Positions 1 through 8,449 are shown, counted from the stretch's first letter. The stretch: 13,964 bases of DNA from Myxococcales bacterium (GCA_013002645.1 JABDJF010000238.1:1-13964); one strand, 5' to 3'. A program made the numbers and translations. The notes: generated by a model from the sequence alone, not told the origin.

Positions 1-1681
1 GAACCGCGACGGCCTGCCGCTTTGCCTCAGACAGGTCCTGACGCAGACGCGCCGGCGCGGCTGCGTAGAAGTAGTACTTGAGCTTCGGCTCGGTTCCGCT
101 CGGTCGCATCATGGCTCGGTGGCCGCCTCGCAGCTCGAAAACCAAGAGGTTACTGGGGGCTCGCGCCACGAGCGGACTCACAGCGAGCGGCGTCCATTGC
201 AGCTGCCTTTCCAAATCGAGCATTCGAAGCACCGCTTGGCCGCCGATCGCCAGCGGTGGGCTTTCCCTACAGCGATCGATGATGGTGTCCATCCGTGCCT
301 GGGCGTCCGCGCCTTCGAAGCGCACCGAGACCTGGCGGTCCGCGAAGAACCCATGTTTGCGCCAGAGCTGGTCTCGCGCGTCGAGCAGCGTCGCCTCCTG
401 CGCTTTGAAGCGCGAAGCGATGTCGGCCAGAAGAAGCGCAGAGCTGATGCCGTCTTTGTCACGAACGGCCGATGAGGGCGCATACCCGAGTGCCTCTTCG
501 TAGCCGAAAAGGTAGACGTAGCCTTCCTTTTCGAGCTCGAGTGCATGGTTTTGGATCCACTTGTGTCCGGTGAGGGTCTGCTCCCATCGGGCCCCGTAGC
601 TCGCCGCGATGGGGCCGAGCATCGGACTGCTCACCAAGGTGGAAATCACGACCGGTTGCCCGGGGCCCAGATGCCGTTCCAACAAGTCGTTCGCCAAGAG
701 CATGCCGATGTCATTGCCCGACAACGACTCGAACCCTTGCGGGCCACGAGCCGCAACTGCCACGCGATCGCCATCAGGGTCGTTGGCGATCGCAAGGTCG
801 GCGTCGACTTCGTTTCCCAGAGCGAGAACTCGGTCCATCGCGCCAGGCTCTTCCGGATTGGGAAAGACGACTGTGGGAAAGCTGCCATCCGGACGAGCCT
901 GTTCGCTCACGCTGTGCACATCGTCGAAGCCTGCTCGGGCCAGCACTTCTCGAAACGTGTCTTCGGCGACTCCGTGAAGTGCCGTATAAGCGATGCGAAG
1001 GTCAGCGCAGCGGGCGGTGCTGGAAACCTCTCCGACGATACGTTCGACGTAGCGATCGCGAACGTGGTCGGCGTCCCGGAGCAACTCGCGGGCCCTCGCT
1101 TCCTCGACCGGGAGCCTGGGAATCTGATCCAAGGGAGGACAGCGCTCGATTTCGTCGGCGATACCCCGGTCGTTTGGAGGAATGATCTGGGCCCCATTGT
1201 CCCAGTAGACCTTATAGCCGTTGTAGCCAGGTGGGTTGTGGCTCGCGGTGATCATCACGCCGCCAGCCGCGTGAAGCTCCAACACCGCAAATGCGAGCAC
1301 CGGAGTGGGCGCCAGGTCGCGAAAGCTCCAGACGGGAACGCCTGCGCCGGTGGCGATTTCGATGACGTCCCGCTCGAAGAGGTCGCTCTTGGGGCGGGCG
1401 TCGCGGCCCACACAAATGCCGCGAGAGGCCGCGTCCGGGACCTCTCGCTTCAACCAGGCACAAAGACCCGCGGTCGCCTGCGCGACGGTCACGCGATTCA
1501 TTCGAGATGGTCCGGCGCCCAACAATCCTCGAAGCCCCGCGGTGCCAAACCCCAACGGCCCAGCAAAGCGTTCTTCGAGGCCGGCGATATCCTCCTGGTC
1601 GACGAGCGCCTGGAGCTCTCGCCGCGTTTCGGGATCGGGGTCCATGGCGATCCAAGACCGCGCTTTGTCGATGGTGCTCAC
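1..1681 (-). CDS. Alpha-D-phosphohexomutase (phosphoglucomutase/phosphomannomutase type), C-terminus cut by window edge
   Basis: The enzyme interconverts hexose (or pentose) 1- and 6- (or 5-) phosphates in the cytoplasm through a phosphoserine intermediate, feeding sugar-nucleotide and central sugar metabolism. The 560 codons in view are open and carry all four family loops: the catalytic serine loop TASHNPPGYNGYK with Ser147, the metal-binding loop DPDGDR at residues 301-306, the sugar-specificity region with TLTGHKW followed by GYEEALGY, and the phosphate-binding loop PSGTEPK at residues 527-533. The order and length match the long PGM2-like branch (about 570-600 residues), so only a short tail should be missing to the left. 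The start is a GTG at 1681-1679 that overlaps the stop of the upstream POT transporter as GTGA, so translation is probably coupled. An internal ATG (residue 13) is the alternative start. Substrate (glucose, mannose or pentose phosphate) cannot be decided from sequence alone. Confidence 0.93.
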   Translation of the reverse strand, partial: MSTIDKARSWIAMDPDPETRRELQALVDQEDIAGLEERFAGPLGFGTAGLRGLLGAGPSRMNRVTVAQATAGLCAWLKREVPDAASRGICVGRDARPKSDLFERDVIEIATGAGVPVWSFRDLAPTPVLAFAVLELHAAGGVMITASHNPPGYNGYKVYWDNGAQIIPPNDRGIADEIERCPPLDQIPRLPVEEARARELLRDADHVRDRYVERIVGEVSSTARCADLRIAYTALHGVAEDTFREVLARAGFDDVHSVSEQARPDGSFPTVVFPNPEEPGAMDRVLALGNEVDADLAIANDPDGDRVAVAARGPQGFESLSGNDIGMLLANDLLERHLGPGQPVVISTLVSSPMLGPIAASYGARWEQTLTGHKWIQNHALELEKEGYVYLFGYEEALGYAPSSAVRDKDGISSALLLADIASRFKAQEATLLDARDQLWRKHGFFADRQVSVRFEGADAQARMDTIIDRCRESPPLAIGGQAVLRMLDLERQLQWTPLAVSPLVARAPSNLLVFELRGGHRAMMRPSGTEPKLKYYFYAAAPARLRQDLSEAKRQAVAV

Positions 1682-3033
1682 GATGCGGCCTCGTTTGCCG
1701 ATTCGTCCTGGATGTAGGTTCGCTCCTTGTACCAGATCGCAACGGGTACGAAGAGTACCGCGGTAATCGCCATCGCTGCCGCAAAGAAGAGATAGTACGA
1801 CGGACCGTCGAGCTTGCTGGATCCGTCCGGGTTTTGAATGAAGAAGTTCACGGCCGCCGTGAAGAGGTTTCCTGCAGCGACGCTTGCGAAAAACGCGCCC
1901 ATCACCACCGACTTCATTCGTCTGGGCGCTTGCGTGTAAGAGAACTCCAGCGCCGTGATCGAGATGAGGATCTCCGCGGCGGTCATGATGATGTAACAGC
2001 CGAACTGCCAAACGATATTGACCGTTTCCCCCGCATCCAGCCGTGCTTCGAGCCAGGCGGGAAGCAGAAACGCCGGAACCGTGAGGAAGAGCCCGATCGA
2101 GATCTTTCGGAGCGGTGTGAGGGGCCAAAAACCGTCGAAGAGCGGGTAAATCACGCGATTGAAGAGCGGAATGAAGACGAGCACGAGGGCAGGATTGAGC
2201 CACTGGGCCTGAGATGGATCCCAATCGACGATGAAGTGCCGGTCCATGCGCTGCGCTTGGAGCACCCAAGCTGAGCCCTGCTGATCGAAGAGCGCCCAGA
2301 ACATCAAGATGAAGGCGTAGATGATGGCAAGCCTTCCGAGCACCTTGAGACCCTCCGGGCTGAGGACCTCGCGAACGAATGCAAGACCCGCGGGCGGGAT
2401 GTGTACGAATTCATTGCGTCCGGTCCAGAAGACGAATGTGGCAAGCGCCATCAGCACGCCCGGAACGCCGAATGCAATCGAGGGCCCAAAGCGGTGAAGG
2501 AGAGGCTCTGCAAACAAGATGGACGCGAGCGCACCCACGTTGATGGCGAAGTAGAACCAACCGAAAACTTTCGTTAGAAGGTAGGCGTTGGACTGACCGA
2601 ACTGATCCCCGACATGCGCCGATACGCAAGGTTTGATGCCACCGGAACCCACTGCGATGAGGGCGAGTCCGAGGCCCAACCCGACTCTGCTGTCGTCGAT
2701 TGCAAGGGTCAGATGCCCAAGGCAGTACACGATCGAAAGCACCATGATCGTCCGGTACTTCCCGAGAACCCCATCGGAAATCATGGCCCCGAGAATCGGG
2801 AACGTGTAGACCGCCATCACGAACACGTGAAACCAGGTCTTGGCCTGCTCGTCCGTCATCAGGTCGAGCTCGCCCTCGGTGTTCATCAAATACTTGGTCA
2901 TGAAGATGACCAAGATCGCCCGCATGCCATAGAAGCTGTACCGCTCCGCCGCCTCGTTCGCGACGATGTACGGAATCCCCGCGGGCATGCCTTTTGAAGG
3001 TGCCGGCGCGGTTCGGTATCGGGGCGAGGGCAT
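1678..3033 (-). CDS. POT/PTR2-family proton-dependent oligopeptide transporter
   Basis: An inner-membrane major-facilitator protein that imports di- and tripeptides with protons. Family marks are clear: the N-terminal NEAAERYSFYG with the ExxER proton-coupling motif (E27, E30, R31 counted from the start chosen here), GGIKPCVSAHVGDQFG with the conserved lysine K134, and FYFAINVG at about 160-167. The rest is a run of hydrophobic segments ending in a charged tail; the 451-residue length is usual for bacterial POTs. Two starts are possible: ATG at 3081, with no visible ribosome site, and ATG at 3033, preceded by AGGA with 8 bases spacing. I prefer the second, which leaves a normal short cytoplasmic N-terminus. 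The gene ends inside the start codon of the phosphohexomutase. Specificity within the family (peptide, nitrate or other) is not proven, but the intact ExxER motif favours peptides. Confidence 0.93.
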   Translation of the reverse strand: MPSPRYRTAPAPSKGMPAGIPYIVANEAAERYSFYGMRAILVIFMTKYLMNTEGELDLMTDEQAKTWFHVFVMAVYTFPILGAMISDGVLGKYRTIMVLSIVYCLGHLTLAIDDSRVGLGLGLALIAVGSGGIKPCVSAHVGDQFGQSNAYLLTKVFGWFYFAINVGALASILFAEPLLHRFGPSIAFGVPGVLMALATFVFWTGRNEFVHIPPAGLAFVREVLSPEGLKVLGRLAIIYAFILMFWALFDQQGSAWVLQAQRMDRHFIVDWDPSQAQWLNPALVLVFIPLFNRVIYPLFDGFWPLTPLRKISIGLFLTVPAFLLPAWLEARLDAGETVNIVWQFGCYIIMTAAEILISITALEFSYTQAPRRMKSVVMGAFFASVAAGNLFTAAVNFFIQNPDGSSKLDGPSYYLFFAAAMAITAVLFVPVAIWYKERTYIQDESANEAAS

Positions 3034-3041
3034 CGCTGTGA

Positions 3042-3045
3042 TCCT
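3042..3045 (-). promoter_or_regulatory. Ribosome binding site deciding the POT transporter start
   Basis: On the minus strand AGGA lies 8 bases upstream of the ATG at 3033. The in-frame ATG at 3081 has no comparable purine-rich site, so this site favours the shorter protein. Confidence 0.5.
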
Positions 3046-3136
3046 AGCGGATTCTTTCTGTATCAGCGGCTTCCCCGCCATCCGTTCAGTCGATTCTGCG
3101 CGGCTTTTTTTGCCATGGTGTTACTTGGGGCAAGAC

Positions 3137-3152
3137 TGGCACGAGGATTCGG
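3137..3152 (+). promoter_or_regulatory. Possible sigma-54-like promoter upstream of the OmpA-family gene
   Basis: TGGCACG followed by four bases and TTCGG resembles the sigma-54 consensus TGGCACG-N4-TTGCW. The -24 half is perfect, but the critical -12 GC dinucleotide reads CG, so this is a weak candidate. It lies about 40 bases before the chosen GTG start. Confidence 0.2.
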
Positions 3153-3164
3153 GGCTCGAGCCCC
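3151..3164. repeat. Perfect 14-bp palindrome in the OmpA-gene leader
   Basis: GGGGCTCGAGCCCC reads the same on both strands. It sits between the sigma-54-like site and the start codon of the OmpA-family gene, where it could be a dimeric-regulator operator or, in RNA, a small hairpin. Confidence 0.4.
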
Positions 3165-3180
3165 CGGTGGGGATGTGAAT

Positions 3181-3185
3181 GGAGG
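3181..3185 (+). promoter_or_regulatory. Ribosome binding site deciding the OmpA-family start
   Basis: GGAGG is followed by five bases and an in-frame GTG at 3191. An upstream in-frame ATG at 3179 would place this strong site inside the coding region, so the GTG is the better start and also gives a textbook signal peptide. Confidence 0.65.
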
Positions 3186-3190
3186 ACGGC

Positions 3191-5005
3191 GTGAAACAGA
3201 GCGATGACCGACGAATATTCAACCGTGGCTGGACTGCGCCACTGGCAGCGATGGTGGCAGGGGCGTTCGTTCTTGCAGCGGGGAGCTCGGTACAGGCCCA
3301 GCAATTCACGACACAGATCGACTTGAACCAGTACCGGCCGGCGGAGCTTGCCACCGATGGTTTTGCGACGAGCACGGCGGATGGCCAGGGCCACAAGCGG
3401 TTCGGGATCAAAATCTACATCGACTACAACGATGATGCGCTGGTCTTCGAGCAGTCCGGGAACGGGACGACGGCGTCGGTCGTTCACCGCCAGCTGACCG
3501 GTCACATCATGTGGAACTTGGGTTTGTGGGATCACCTCGTGATCTACATGGACATCCCTTACCATTTCATCATCGACGCGGGGACGAACGCAGGGGACGG
3601 GCTTCCCGGCGGCGCAGCTGGTCCCTTCAACTATCTGCTCCCGAACGGCGGCCACTTCGGTGATGTGTACTTTGGCGCACGCGGAAACATCCTCGGCACG
3701 CGGGACGACGTGTTCCAGCTCGCCCTGCAGGCAACGTTGACGATCAACACCGCATCCCTTTCTGACAACCAGCAGAGGTATGCAGGGCAACTCGACAAAA
3801 AGCCGTACCTCGGCGGCTGGTTCGAGCTTCTGATGACTTTCAATGCTGGCGAGATCGTTCGTATCCCGATTCAAGTCGGCTACAAGCTTGGCAACACGAA
3901 TGGGCGAGAAGTCGCGCCGAATCTCTTCGTTGGCAATGAGTTCACCTTTGGTGGGGGTGTGCTGTTCATGATCGCAGAAGACAAGTTCATGGTCTCCGCC
4001 GAAGTCTTTGGCCGCACCGCCGCAAACCAGGGAGCCAACTTCTGGACCCGAGAGCAGACACCCGTCGAGGTGCTCGGCGGCTTCAAGTATCTCCATCCCA
4101 AGGGCTTCGTAGTGGGTGTGTCGGGTAGCGCGGGCGTGACCGCGGGCTACGGCGCGCCCGATTGGCGGGGCGTTGGCATGATCGGCTACACGATGCCCGG
4201 GGTCGAGCCGATCCTGGACATCGATGGCGACACCATTTTGGATGATGTCGACCAGTGTCCGACCGAGCCGGAAGATTTCGATGGGTTTCAGGACGAGGAC
4301 GGTTGTCCCGACCTGGACAATGACGGCGACGGCGTGCTCGACGTCAATGACGGCTGCCCGAACGACGCCGAAGACATCGACGGCTTCCAAGATGAGGACG
4401 GCTGCCCGGATCCGGACAACGATGGCGACGGCATCTTGGATGTCGACGACCAGTGTCCGAACGAGCCGGGAACGCTCGAGAACAATGGCTGTCCGGACCC
4501 CGATCGTGATGGCGACGGCGTGCCCGACCGTGTCGACAACTGCCCGGACGAGCCTGGCACCGTCGAGAATCAGGGCTGTCAAAACGCCCAGCTGGTCATC
4601 ATCGGTGAAGGCCAGCTCCAAATCCTCGAGAAGGTGTTCTTCAGGACCGGCAGTCACAAGCTTCAGAAGCGCTCCTTCGCGCTCCTGGACAACGTGGCCG
4701 ACGTCTTGAACGCGCATCCGGAGATCGAGCTCATCCGAGTCGAGGGTCACACCGACTCGACCGGCAAGCTCAAGTACAACATGAGGCTCTCGAAGATGCG
4801 CGCGACGACGGTCGTTCGCTACCTGGTCGGCAGGGGCAACGTCGCCAAGGAGCGACTGATCCCGGAGGGCTTCGGTCCTACCAGACCGCTGGTCCCTGAC
4901 GCCAGGACGAGGGAAGAGCTCGCGCAGAACCGACGCGTCGAGTTCCACCTCGTCGAGACCGGCCTCGAGGACAGCGCGGAGGACGCCGCCGACGCGACCC
5001 AATAG
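3191..5005 (+). CDS. OmpA-family outer-membrane protein with beta-barrel, TSP3 repeats and peptidoglycan-binding domain
   Basis: Probably an outer-membrane protein tying the membrane to peptidoglycan. From the GTG start (604 residues) the order is: a signal peptide with a basic start, a hydrophobic core near residues 16-32 and a cut after VQA; a barrel-like region rich in alternating hydrophobic, Gly and aromatic residues to about residue 340; four thrombospondin type 3 units of the DxDxDGxxDxxDxCP kind at 343-463, expected to bind calcium; and an OmpA C-terminal domain from about 475. In that domain GHTDSTG (Asp522) and LSKMRA (Arg537) have the same 15-residue spacing as the diaminopimelate-binding Asp271/Arg286 of E. 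coli OmpA, and NRRVEF follows. It diverges from the POT gene and ends before a strong hairpin. The ligand or transport role of the barrel is unknown. The antisense strand is open over almost the whole gene, which I read as a GC-bias shadow. Confidence 0.9.
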   Translation: MKQSDDRRIFNRGWTAPLAAMVAGAFVLAAGSSVQAQQFTTQIDLNQYRPAELATDGFATSTADGQGHKRFGIKIYIDYNDDALVFEQSGNGTTASVVHRQLTGHIMWNLGLWDHLVIYMDIPYHFIIDAGTNAGDGLPGGAAGPFNYLLPNGGHFGDVYFGARGNILGTRDDVFQLALQATLTINTASLSDNQQRYAGQLDKKPYLGGWFELLMTFNAGEIVRIPIQVGYKLGNTNGREVAPNLFVGNEFTFGGGVLFMIAEDKFMVSAEVFGRTAANQGANFWTREQTPVEVLGGFKYLHPKGFVVGVSGSAGVTAGYGAPDWRGVGMIGYTMPGVEPILDIDGDTILDDVDQCPTEPEDFDGFQDEDGCPDLDNDGDGVLDVNDGCPNDAEDIDGFQDEDGCPDPDNDGDGILDVDDQCPNEPGTLENNGCPDPDRDGDGVPDRVDNCPDEPGTVENQGCQNAQLVIIGEGQLQILEKVFFRTGSHKLQKRSFALLDNVADVLNAHPEIELIRVEGHTDSTGKLKYNMRLSKMRATTVVRYLVGRGNVAKERLIPEGFGPTRPLVPDARTREELAQNRRVEFHLVETGLEDSAEDAADATQ

Positions 5006-5043
5006 CCACGACCGGCGCCCAGATTGGGCCCAACTGCTGCGCG

Positions 5044-5080
5044 GCGGGTTCCGGACTTCGGTCCGGGGCCCGCTTCGCGT
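5044..5080. terminator. Hairpin terminator between convergent genes, UUCG tetraloop
   Basis: Arms 5044-5056 and 5061-5073 pair over 13 bp (two of them G-U) around the loop C(TTCG)G, one of the most stable tetraloops. A short, weakly T-rich stretch follows on the plus strand. The hairpin lies between the converging OmpA and kinase genes and is likely to end the OmpA transcript; on the minus strand it lies just past the kinase stop. Confidence 0.7.
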
Positions 5081-5093
5081 TTAACGGTCTAGC

Positions 5094-8000
5094 TCAGCTC
5101 GCGATTCTCACAGGCCACTCGACGTTCTCGGCGCCGAGGCTCAGTTTGGCGAGAAACTGCCGTGTCTGGCGAATCGTGATTCGGTCTTTCGGGTCGCGCC
5201 GGAGGCAGCGGGCGATCAGCGCGCCGAGCTCGCGGGTTTCCGGCTGGTCGAGCAGCGCCCGCACGGCTTCGGGTTCGCCGTCGTGGGCCATGTGCTGGCC
5301 GAGCAGCTCGGCCTCGCTGATCGAATCGAACAAGGGCTTGCCGGTGTATGCTTCGAAGATGAGGCATCCGAACGCGTATACGTCGGCCGGAATGGCTCGA
5401 GACCTGTCACCCGAGCCCCAAATCTCGGGTGCCCCGTAGTTTGCGGTGCCGCAGCCGGGCCGGAGGTGACGCCCGGCGAGCCCAAAGTCCACCAGGACGG
5501 GCTTGGGCGGTTGACCGACGCCGGTGTCGGCTTCTGCGTTGCACACGATGATGTTCGAAGGTTTGAGATCCAGGTGGCCGACACCGACTTGATGCATCGC
5601 ATCGAGGCCAGCGCTCACTCCGAGGAGTAGCGCTCGGGCGCGGCCGACGGAGAGATCACCCATTTCGAGCATGCGTTCGAGGCTCGGACCCTCGACCAGC
5701 TCCATGACCAAGATCGGTTTGGGGCTCGCGCCGGCATCGAATGTGACGAAACGCGCCAAGTTGGGATGCTCGGGAAGCGCAAGAAGCGCGCCGGCTTCAT
5801 CCCGGAACATCTTGAGGAACTCGTCCTCCGAGAGTGTGCGTGCGGCCGCCGCCGAATAGTCCGGAACCTTCAATGCAAAGATCGGCGCGGTTTCGTCCTG
5901 GCGCTCCTCGGTGCGGCGGGCGACGAAGACCGAACCGACGGTGCCTGTTCCGACCGTTCGCACCAGATAGAATCCGCCGAGGGCACGACTCGGCGGCGCC
6001 CATGCGGGCAACGGGGCGTCGGCGTCCAGCTCGGGTGGGATCAGGCTCGGCGCGCGTCTTGGACCTTCGAGCGGCATCGAGCGGATGTGGTTGAGAACCA
6101 CCTCGGTGAGCTCCGCGAATGCGCCCGGCAAATCACGGTCAATGGCGTTGACGGCCACTGTGAATGCACGGTCTATCTCGGAGATCGAGGTACGAATCGC
6201 GCGCTCGACTTCGAGCCCCATGGCCCAAATCGCCGCGGCTGCCGCGGGAGACTCCTCGCCAACCGAAGAGCCCAGTCGTCGCCGGGAACCACTGACGAGC
6301 TGAGTGAGTGCGGCAACACCGCGTTCGAGAGCAGAGAGTGGTGTGCCCGACGAGCGCTCCGCAATTTCCGCCAGCGAGCTGGACGCTGCCACGGAGCGAA
6401 GCCCTCGAGAGAGCAGCGACAGAGCTTGGCGAGACGCCTCGATTCTGGCCGAGCGCGCGACCGGTAGCTCGATCCCGATCGCCTTCATCGCATCGGTCGC
6501 CGCGACCAAGCCACGGCCGTCCCTCTGCGCCAAGCGCGTTGCTTGCTGGAGTTTTGCATAGGCCCGGAGCGCGCTTTCGATTTCGGGGACCATCGATGCC
6601 TCGGCCATCGCTTTGAGGTCGTCGACGTGAGAAACGTGCTCTGCCGCGGCCATCAGGATTTCGGAAACGTCCGCACTATGCTCGCGAACGAGAGCATCAA
6701 ACGTGCGAGCCGTTGCAGCGCAGAGCGTGCGCCGAAGAGACCCGGGCGCATCGCGCTGGATGCGATTGAGCAATACGCGTTCGGTCAGAAGTCGCCGTTG
6801 GCGGACGAGCTCTTTGCGCGGGTCGACGTCGGGTCCATCCGCATCGACGAGATGGAGCATCGTGCGGAGCTGACGCAACCGCGTCGTGAACTGCTTGACT
6901 TGGCTGGCCTCTTTGAGCGGGTCGCCCTCTCGAATCACGAGCCAGTTGGTGACTTGCTGGAAGAGATCTCCAAGGCGCTCGTCATCGGTCCCGCGCTGGT
7001 CGTCGTCATCGCCGACGATCAAGAGGTCATTGAGGCTCGAGGTTTCAAAGAGCGCCGAGTTGAGCTCTCGAAGGGCGAGAAATGCCTGAACCTCGCTTGT
7101 GGGGTCACCCGGCGTGGAACATTGAAGAAGCGCGGCCTTGTGAGCTGCCGCCTTGAGGATCGGCTGAGCTTCGCGCGCAGCTTCGTACGCCCCATGCGCT
7201 GCGAACGTCGCGAGTGCGTCCGACAGCCTGTCGCGGAGGGTAGGTTCTCGTTGACTCGCTGCGCCGCTGAGCTCCTGCGCAAGAGCCTTCATGAGCGCCT
7301 CACGCCCCTGGTCCTCGCTGCCGCCTTCGGCGATCGCTTTGCGGAGATGGGCCTCGGCCTTTGCTGCCGCCTTTTCGGCGAAGCCCGGCCGAATTCGTTC
7401 GGCCCGCAGCTCGACCAAAGCCTCCGCCGTTTCCAAGCCCCCGACACGCATCAACTGGTCCAGCAAGGACTCGACCACCTCCGGGTGGCTTTCCGCCGCC
7501 CGAGGAAGCCCGGAGATCATCGCGGCGGCGATCCCGTGATCCTGCTCGAAAACCAGGGATTGCAGGAGCTCCCGGCATGTCCGAAGACCCTCTTCGGGAT
7601 CCACGGCGATGCTTGCGCCAAGTGAAGCCGCTGCGCGGCGCCATTCGGTGATCGTGAACTCCGGATTGAGGTGGCGCTCGATCTCCTGTTGGAAGGTCGG
7701 CATCGAGGCCGCGAGCAGACCTCGTGCGGATGCGACGTGTCGCCAAACCAGAGTCTCACGGTCCGCCAGGAGCCGGTCCCAGGCCTCGCGAACCTCCGGT
7801 GTGCAGAAGACGCGCACGCCAGAGTCGTCCCCTTCGGTTGCGCGCCGTGCTGCTTCGCGGGCCGCACGTTCGAGCAGCCGGGCCGCCAATCGGCGAGACG
7901 GGAGCGATCCCGTCGCCGGCGTGATTAGCCAGTCGCGGCTGGTATCCTGCCTGGAGATGAGCGCAAGGGCGAGAGCGTCGACGTTGTGTACGGTGCCAAT

Positions 8001-8441
8001 CGGCAAGCTCAATGCAAGGGCGACACGCGCTCGGATGGATTGGCCGCCGAGGGCACGCTGAGAGCCGAGCGCCAGCTGTGTCGCCACGGCTACGAAGGTC
8101 GCTGCGTCGCCGCTTCGCAGCCGCTTGAGTACCATCCGCCCCAGCTGGCGTTTGATCGAGCTCGAAGGAAGGGCCGCCGCGACTTCGTAGAGCGCGGCTG
8201 CTGCCGCTGGACCCGACAGCCAGTCGAGCTTGTCGACAAGCCCTTCTGCGACCGCGACCCGCAGGCTTTCGAGCAAGACATCGGGATCGAGGCCCTCGAG
8301 CGGCAAGGGTCGGCGCTCGTCGATAACCGCGCGTGCGAGCGTCGCCATACCCTGACGCCATGCCGCTTCGCGCTGTTCAGCGCTGTTCAGTCGGTGCAAG
8401 GCCGTCAGGCCCTCGAGGCGCTCCCGGGTCGCAGCACGCAT
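5094..8441 (-). CDS. Large cytoplasmic Ser/Thr protein kinase with C-terminal kinase domain and about 820-residue helical N-terminus
   Basis: A Hanks-type kinase that should phosphorylate Ser/Thr on unknown targets. The kinase domain fills residues about 822-1100: glycine-rich loop VGTGTVGSV at 830-838, ATP-binding Lys858 in FALK, catalytic loop HLDLKPSN at 956-963 (Asp958, Asn963), DFG at 985-987 and APE at 1004-1006. All catalytic residues are present, but the HRD arginine is leucine (non-RD). The segment from DFG to APE is short, and its only threonine is the P+1 Thr999. The N-terminal region is rich in Ala, Leu, Arg and Glu, has no membrane segment or signal peptide, and contains an acidic patch (DDDD near residue 477). 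I recognise no domain in it; an alpha-solenoid or helical-repeat fold is an inference. The order is the reverse of the common bacterial plan with an N-terminal kinase. The ATG at 8441 follows AGGAGG by one base only, so the start is slightly uncertain. It diverges from the SprT-like gene. Confidence 0.9.
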   Translation of the reverse strand: MRAATRERLEGLTALHRLNSAEQREAAWRQGMATLARAVIDERRPLPLEGLDPDVLLESLRVAVAEGLVDKLDWLSGPAAAAALYEVAAALPSSSIKRQLGRMVLKRLRSGDAATFVAVATQLALGSQRALGGQSIRARVALALSLPIGTVHNVDALALALISRQDTSRDWLITPATGSLPSRRLAARLLERAAREAARRATEGDDSGVRVFCTPEVREAWDRLLADRETLVWRHVASARGLLAASMPTFQQEIERHLNPEFTITEWRRAAASLGASIAVDPEEGLRTCRELLQSLVFEQDHGIAAAMISGLPRAAESHPEVVESLLDQLMRVGGLETAEALVELRAERIRPGFAEKAAAKAEAHLRKAIAEGGSEDQGREALMKALAQELSGAASQREPTLRDRLSDALATFAAHGAYEAAREAQPILKAAAHKAALLQCSTPGDPTSEVQAFLALRELNSALFETSSLNDLLIVGDDDDQRGTDDERLGDLFQQVTNWLVIREGDPLKEASQVKQFTTRLRQLRTMLHLVDADGPDVDPRKELVRQRRLLTERVLLNRIQRDAPGSLRRTLCAATARTFDALVREHSADVSEILMAAAEHVSHVDDLKAMAEASMVPEIESALRAYAKLQQATRLAQRDGRGLVAATDAMKAIGIELPVARSARIEASRQALSLLSRGLRSVAASSSLAEIAERSSGTPLSALERGVAALTQLVSGSRRRLGSSVGEESPAAAAAIWAMGLEVERAIRTSISEIDRAFTVAVNAIDRDLPGAFAELTEVVLNHIRSMPLEGPRRAPSLIPPELDADAPLPAWAPPSRALGGFYLVRTVGTGTVGSVFVARRTEERQDETAPIFALKVPDYSAAAARTLSEDEFLKMFRDEAGALLALPEHPNLARFVTFDAGASPKPILVMELVEGPSLERMLEMGDLSVGRARALLLGVSAGLDAMHQVGVGHLDLKPSNIIVCNAEADTGVGQPPKPVLVDFGLAGRHLRPGCGTANYGAPEIWGSGDRSRAIPADVYAFGCLIFEAYTGKPLFDSISEAELLGQHMAHDGEPEAVRALLDQPETRELGALIARCLRRDPKDRITIRQTRQFLAKLSLGAENVEWPVRIAS

Positions 8442-8449
8442 CCCTCCTG

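Noticed and set aside
545..1717. A 390-codon plus-strand open frame opposite the phosphohexomutase
   Set aside because: The minus frame carries all catalytic loops of the mutase; the plus frame shows no recognisable motif and is a GC-bias shadow.
4217..4579. The tandem acidic repeats as a possible CRISPR or mobile repeat
   Set aside because: They are diverged, in frame and encode TSP3 protein repeats; there are no uniform repeats with unique spacers.
3086..5002. A 638-codon open frame on the minus strand opposite the OmpA-family gene
   Set aside because: Its translation is low-complexity and Val/Asp/Arg-rich, matching the complement of the GC-rich sense codons, with no domain. The sense frame has a signal peptide, TSP3 repeats and an OmpA domain.
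5470..5600. The large kinase as a pseudokinase
   Set aside because: Lys858, Asp958, Asn963 and Asp985 are all present; only the HRD arginine is replaced, which does not abolish catalysis in known non-RD kinases.
6543..7625. A 360-codon plus-strand open frame opposite the large kinase
   Set aside because: The sense frame is continuous over 1115 codons into a clear kinase domain; the antisense product has no family features or ribosome site.
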